Positions 4,637-6,142 of a stretch of 6,142 nt of DNA are shown piece after piece. The position numbers were made by a program, and so were the translations under genes. Where the stretch lies: positions 1 to 6,142 of the forward strand of contig JAFYNC010000022.1 in the NCBI GenBank assembly GCA_017549905.1, given 5' to 3'. The notes under the pieces are model-generated. The model made no database searches and was not told the origin of the DNA. It saw nothing but the letters and a program-made list of their open reading frames with translations. The DNA comes from Clostridia bacterium. GTDB taxonomy: Bacteria > Bacillota > Clostridia > Oscillospirales > Acutalibacteraceae. Every line of letters begins with the position of its first letter. The stretch's first letter is position 1.

Positions 4637-4690
4637 TTCCGTTTTCCGTACTCGCTTTGGTGCGGTTTCCGTTTCCTTGTCCCTTGACAA
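4637..4690 (-). repeat. Leader repeat, distal copy
   Basis: The 5' end of the transcript from the operator-class promoter at 4695-4723. It is similar over about 50 nt to the leader at 4518-4570, and begins at the same distance from the -10 box. The promoters upstream of the two copies are less alike than the leaders. Confidence 0.65.
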
Positions 4691-4694
4691 GTAT

Positions 4695-4723
4695 ATAATA
4701 TCATATTTAAGGGAAAAAGTCAA
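4695..4723 (-). promoter_or_regulatory. Distal operator-class promoter of the exonuclease unit
   Basis: TTGACT (4718-4723), spacer TTTTCCCTTAAATATGA (17 bp) and TATTAT (4695-4700). The TTGACTTTTTCCC start is shared with the promoter at 2643-2671, and operator copy B begins 9 bp upstream. Confidence 0.78.
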
Positions 4724-4732
4724 TATGTAATT

Positions 4733-4773
4733 TTGCACAAGATTTTGGCTGATTTTTTGTGCAACCTGCACAA
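4733..4773. promoter_or_regulatory. Operator-like element, copy B
   Basis: Half-site TTGCACAA (4733-4740) and the perfect palindrome TTGTGCA-ACC-TGCACAA (4757-4773). Spacing is the same as in copies A and C. Confidence 0.78.
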
Positions 4774-4783
4774 ATCGTAAATT

Positions 4784-4809
4784 CGGCTCGTTTACGCGTA
4801 AACGAGCCG
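4784..4809. repeat. 26-bp perfect palindrome before operator copy B
   Basis: CGGCTCGTTTACG (4784-4796) is followed directly by its reverse complement (4797-4809). It occupies the place of the GC-rich hairpins at 2733-2758 and 5938-5964. No T-tract follows on the minus strand. Confidence 0.8.
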
Positions 4810-4820
4810 ATAATTCGGCA

Positions 4821-4866
4821 AAATATAAAAAAATTCGGTGAATTTTTAGCGAATTCACCGAATTTT
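4821..4866 (-). terminator. Terminator of module 1
   Basis: On the minus strand a 15-bp stem (4852-4866 with 4830-4844, core TTCGGTGAATT/AATTCACCGAA) has a 7-nt loop and ends in a T-tract (TTTTTTTATATTT). It begins 2 bp after the stop codon of the 129-aa gene. Confidence 0.9.
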
Positions 4867-4868
4867 TA

Positions 4869-5258
4869 TTATTTTTTAGGTTTTCTTTTGCGTTTTAGGT
4901 CTAATTCGTAGTTGTCTTCACCGATTTTAAAGGCAATTAACTTGCTTTTGTTGGTGATTTCAACATTTTCATAGCCATTTTCAATTAAAAATTGCGAAAT
5001 TTGCTCGATAACTCCTTCTTTGGTAGTATCTGCCTTTCTCTCACGCTTATCCCACTTGTAAGTCGCAGGCGTTTTGTGTTCGCGAACATTGGCATACTTT
5101 TTCGCAAGTTTTTCTTGCTCAGGTGTAAGGTCAAAACTCATTCTCTCCCCTTTGTCTATTGCTTTATCATCGGCTATAACTTGTTTTGCTTCGGCTATGC
5201 TACAACCGAGCAAGTCCACAAGTTCGTCTATACGCTTTTCTTCTTCTTGCTTAGTCAT
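4869..5258 (-). CDS. 129-aa hypothetical protein, paralog of the 122-aa protein
   Basis: The ATG at 5258 has an AGGGGG site about 10 nt upstream. Residues 10-30 (IDELVDLLGCSIAEAKQVIA) look like a small helical UBA-like segment. A conserved-looking FDLTPEQEKLAKKYAN follows, then TYKWDKRERKADTTK, and a strand-rich C-terminal part (YENVEITNKSKLIAFKIGED) ending in a basic tail KRKRKPKK. This arrangement recalls, from memory, a family widespread in Clostridia phages without known function; the basic tail would suit nucleic-acid binding, which is inference. It is second gene of module 1, separated from the winged-helix-like gene by a 70-bp gap holding a 12-bp stem, and is followed at once by a terminator. 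Its module 2 counterpart is at 2805-3173. Confidence 0.84.
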   Translation of the reverse strand: MTKQEEEKRIDELVDLLGCSIAEAKQVIADDKAIDKGERMSFDLTPEQEKLAKKYANVREHKTPATYKWDKRERKADTTKEGVIEQISQFLIENGYENVEITNKSKLIAFKIGEDNYELDLKRKRKPKK

Positions 5259-5292
5259 TTGCGGTTTCCCCCCTTATAGCGTTATTGGGGTT

Positions 5293-5322
5293 GGGTATGG
5301 GTGGAACGAGCCACCCATACCC
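5293..5322. other. Intercistronic 12-bp stem in module 1
   Basis: GGGTATGGGTGG (5293-5304) pairs perfectly with CCACCCATACCC (5311-5322) around 6 nt. On the minus strand, the direction of the genes, no T-tract follows, so it probably stabilises or processes the mRNA between the two genes. On the plus strand it is followed by TTTTAATT and could stop antisense transcription. Confidence 0.7.
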
Positions 5323-5328
5323 TTTTAA

Positions 5329-5694
5329 TTAGTTAGCCGAGAAATATGCTACACCCTTTTCTTCGGTTCTTGTAATCAAACCGTTTTCTTTCATTGGGCG
5401 AACAATAGCCATTGCATATTGGGGAGTGCAATCGGGAATTTCAGCAAGACAAGGAATTTCCTTAATCATTTGCTTAATTTGCATAGCCTTGCCAGTTTCT
5501 TTAAGATAAGCAAGAACCTTTTCGGCAACTTCCTTATTCTTTAACTGTTGAGCCGTAGGCTTACGAGAGCCGTTTTTCTTCTCAAGAAGTTCAATTTCGT
5601 GGTTGATAAACTCAACTTCTTTTTCGTTAAGGTCATACTTATCAAGTAAAGCCTTAAACATTTCTACCTTTGTCATTTTCTTTTCATTTGCCAT
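5329..5694 (-). CDS. 121-aa winged-helix-like protein, module 1 copy
   Basis: The ATG at 5694 is chosen for the shared MANEKKMTKVEMFK start and an AGGTGAT site upstream; a GTG at 5703 would add three residues and has GAAAGG 5 nt before it. The layout matches the module 2 copy: charged helical N-terminal half (INHEIELLEKKN, RKPTAQQLKNK), then helices VAEKVLAYLKET and QIKQMIKEIP, a probable recognition helix in TPQYAMAIVRPMKENG, and a wing LITRTEEKGVAYF. I count roughly 20 differences in about 120 aligned residues, while codon usage at many silent sites differs, so selection has kept the protein. A DNA-binding regulator is the best inference. It is expressed from tandem promoters (5748 and 5848), the distal one carrying operator copy C. 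Confidence 0.86.
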   Translation of the reverse strand: MANEKKMTKVEMFKALLDKYDLNEKEVEFINHEIELLEKKNGSRKPTAQQLKNKEVAEKVLAYLKETGKAMQIKQMIKEIPCLAEIPDCTPQYAMAIVRPMKENGLITRTEEKGVAYFSAN

Positions 5695-5726
5695 AGTTAT
5701 CACCTATGCCTTTCAAAATATTTTTT

Positions 5727-5741
5727 ATACCTTTTTGGTAC
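5727..5741 (-). other. 5'-terminal leader hairpin, proximal copy
   Basis: GTACC-AAAAA-GGTAT on the minus strand forms a 5-bp stem with one G-U pair, starting 6 nt after the -10 of the promoter at 5748-5776, so at or next to the first transcribed base. Confidence 0.55.
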
Positions 5742-5747
5742 ATTCTT

Positions 5748-5776
5748 ATTATATCACATTAGCAACTATTTGTCAA
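5748..5776 (-). promoter_or_regulatory. Proximal promoter of module 1
   Basis: TTGACA (5771-5776), spacer AATAGTTGCTAATGTGA (17 bp, ending in a TG-type extended -10) and TATAAT (5748-5753). TTGACAA class without the operator element. Confidence 0.9.
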
Positions 5777-5826
5777 GCATTTTTTAAAAAATTTTTAAAA
5801 TTTTTGCTTTGTGATTTTTTAAGTCC

Positions 5827-5841
5827 GTACCTCTTTGGTAC
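5827..5841 (-). other. 5'-terminal leader hairpin, distal copy
   Basis: GTACC-AAAGA-GGTAC on the minus strand, a 5-bp stem. It starts 6 nt after the -10 of the promoter at 5848-5876, exactly as the proximal copy does for its own promoter. Confidence 0.6.
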
Positions 5842-5847
5842 ATATAT

Positions 5848-5876
5848 ATAATACCATACTTTTTAGGAAATTGCAA
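5848..5876 (-). promoter_or_regulatory. Distal operator-class promoter of module 1
   Basis: TTGCAA (5871-5876), spacer TTTCCTAAAAAGTATGG (17 bp) and TATTAT (5848-5853). It is weaker by consensus than the other promoters, but it keeps the 9-bp spacing to operator copy C. Confidence 0.7.
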
Positions 5877-5885
5877 GATGGAATG

Positions 5886-5926
5886 TTGCACAAACATTTG
5901 CCGAGAAAATTGTGCAACTTGCACAA
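5886..5926. promoter_or_regulatory. Operator-like element, copy C
   Basis: Half-site TTGCACAA (5886-5893) and palindrome TTGTGCA-ACT-TGCACAA (5910-5926). Half-site, palindrome and -35 are spaced as in copies A and B. Confidence 0.78.
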
Positions 5927-5937
5927 AATGCGAAATT

Positions 5938-5964
5938 CGGTTCGTGATGTCCCATCACGAGCCG
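5938..5964. repeat. GC-rich hairpin before operator copy C
   Basis: CGGTTCGTGATG (5938-5949) pairs with CATCACGAGCCG (5953-5964) over 12 bp with one G-U type mismatch and a 3-nt loop. It is separated from the palindrome by 11 bp including GAAATT, as in copy A. Confidence 0.75.
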
Positions 5965-5977
5965 CTCAAAATAAAAA

Positions 5978-6013
5978 TAAAAAATAGGGGGTAGGCTTTC
6001 ACCTACCACCCTA
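5978..6013 (-). terminator. Terminator of the partial gene at the right edge
   Basis: On the minus strand TAGGGTGGTAGG (6013-6002) pairs with CCTACCCCCTA (5995-5985) over 11 bp with one bulged T. The loop is 6 nt and the tail is TTTTTTATTTTTATTTT. Confidence 0.88.
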
Positions 6014-6023
6014 CAAGAGAGGT

Positions 6024-6142
6024 CTATATTGACAGTTTACTTTCATAAGCCGAATATTTACCTTTATAATCTTTTGCATATTGAACAACATATTGTGTAT
6101 CTTGTTGTGTCATACAATAGCAATTAAACATAGTCCAAGAGC
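6024..6142 (-). CDS. C-terminal 38 residues of an unidentified protein (5' end outside window)
   Basis: The minus-strand frame is open from the window edge to TAG at 6024-6026, and a strong terminator follows 10 bp later. The visible tail includes MFNCYCMTQQDTQYVVQYAK and ends SAYESKLSI. No motif is recognisable. An internal Met could be a start, but no ribosome site is visible before it, so I treat the gene as cut by the window edge. Confidence 0.6.
   Translation of the reverse strand, partial: SWTMFNCYCMTQQDTQYVVQYAKDYKGKYSAYESKLSI

Noticed and set aside
4622..4858. Minus-strand 78-codon frame through the exonuclease upstream region
   Set aside because: It spans a terminator arm, the 26-bp palindrome, the operator and a promoter, so it is a chance frame. 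Only its last 20 codons, the leader repeat, deserve attention.
2681..5926. The TTGCACAA repeats as replication iterons
   Set aside because: There are only three sites per element, each tied to a promoter at fixed distance and spread over 3 kb, which suits operators better than an origin. No replication initiator gene is visible.

Overview
The window looks like an accessory or early region of a low-GC Bacillota (Clostridia-like) tailed phage, prophage or related mobile element. The reasons are the A+T-rich DNA, purine-rich Shine-Dalgarno sites of the AAGGAG/GAGAGGT type, a standard stop-codon set, very small tightly packed genes nearly all on the minus strand, and gene types common in gut Firmicutes phages (a T5orf172-like GIY-YIG protein, a stand-alone DEDDh exonuclease, small lysine/glutamate-rich proteins of unknown function). 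No capsid, terminase or integrase gene is present, so the phage assignment is inference.

Reading along the minus strand from high to low coordinates: the tail of an unidentified gene (6024-6142) ends at a terminator (5978-6013). Module 1 follows: hairpin, 41-bp operator-like element, tandem promoters, a winged-helix-like gene (5329-5694), a 129-aa gene (4869-5258) and a terminator (4821-4866). Next come a second hairpin and operator element and three successive promoters leading to a DnaQ-like exonuclease (3653-4438). The 3' end of the exonuclease gene contains the promoter for module 2, a paralogous pair (3201-3572 and 2805-3173) that ends at a terminator (2775-2806). A third hairpin and operator element with a promoter then drives a four-gene operon: GIY-YIG protein (2127-2618), 39 aa (2006-2125), 103 aa (1693-2004) and 55 aa (1526-1693). 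Its terminator merges with the next promoter.

From about 680 to 1525 (some 850 bp) I find no credible protein gene. This stretch instead holds four good promoters on both strands, several GC-rich hairpins, an imperfect direct repeat and a terminator-like stem with strand-specific G-U pairs. I read it as an RNA-producing region, with one candidate minus-strand ncRNA of about 410 nt (1059-1469) and a short convergent transcript pair near 950-1000. The last gene, 187-675, is a 162-aa acidic protein with a cysteine cluster. A bidirectional terminator (42-80) follows at the window edge.

The most striking order in the window is regulatory. Eleven promoter-like sites all have exactly 17-bp spacers and fall into three sequence classes. 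Three of them carry an identically spaced 41-bp element: a half-site 9 bp above the -35, then a 17-bp palindrome TTGTGCA-N3-TGCACAA starting 24 bp after the start of the half-site. Above each element, after a 10-11 bp gap, stands a large GC-rich hairpin. This suggests one regulator acting on at least three transcription units, and the two winged-helix-like paralogs encoded here are natural candidates.
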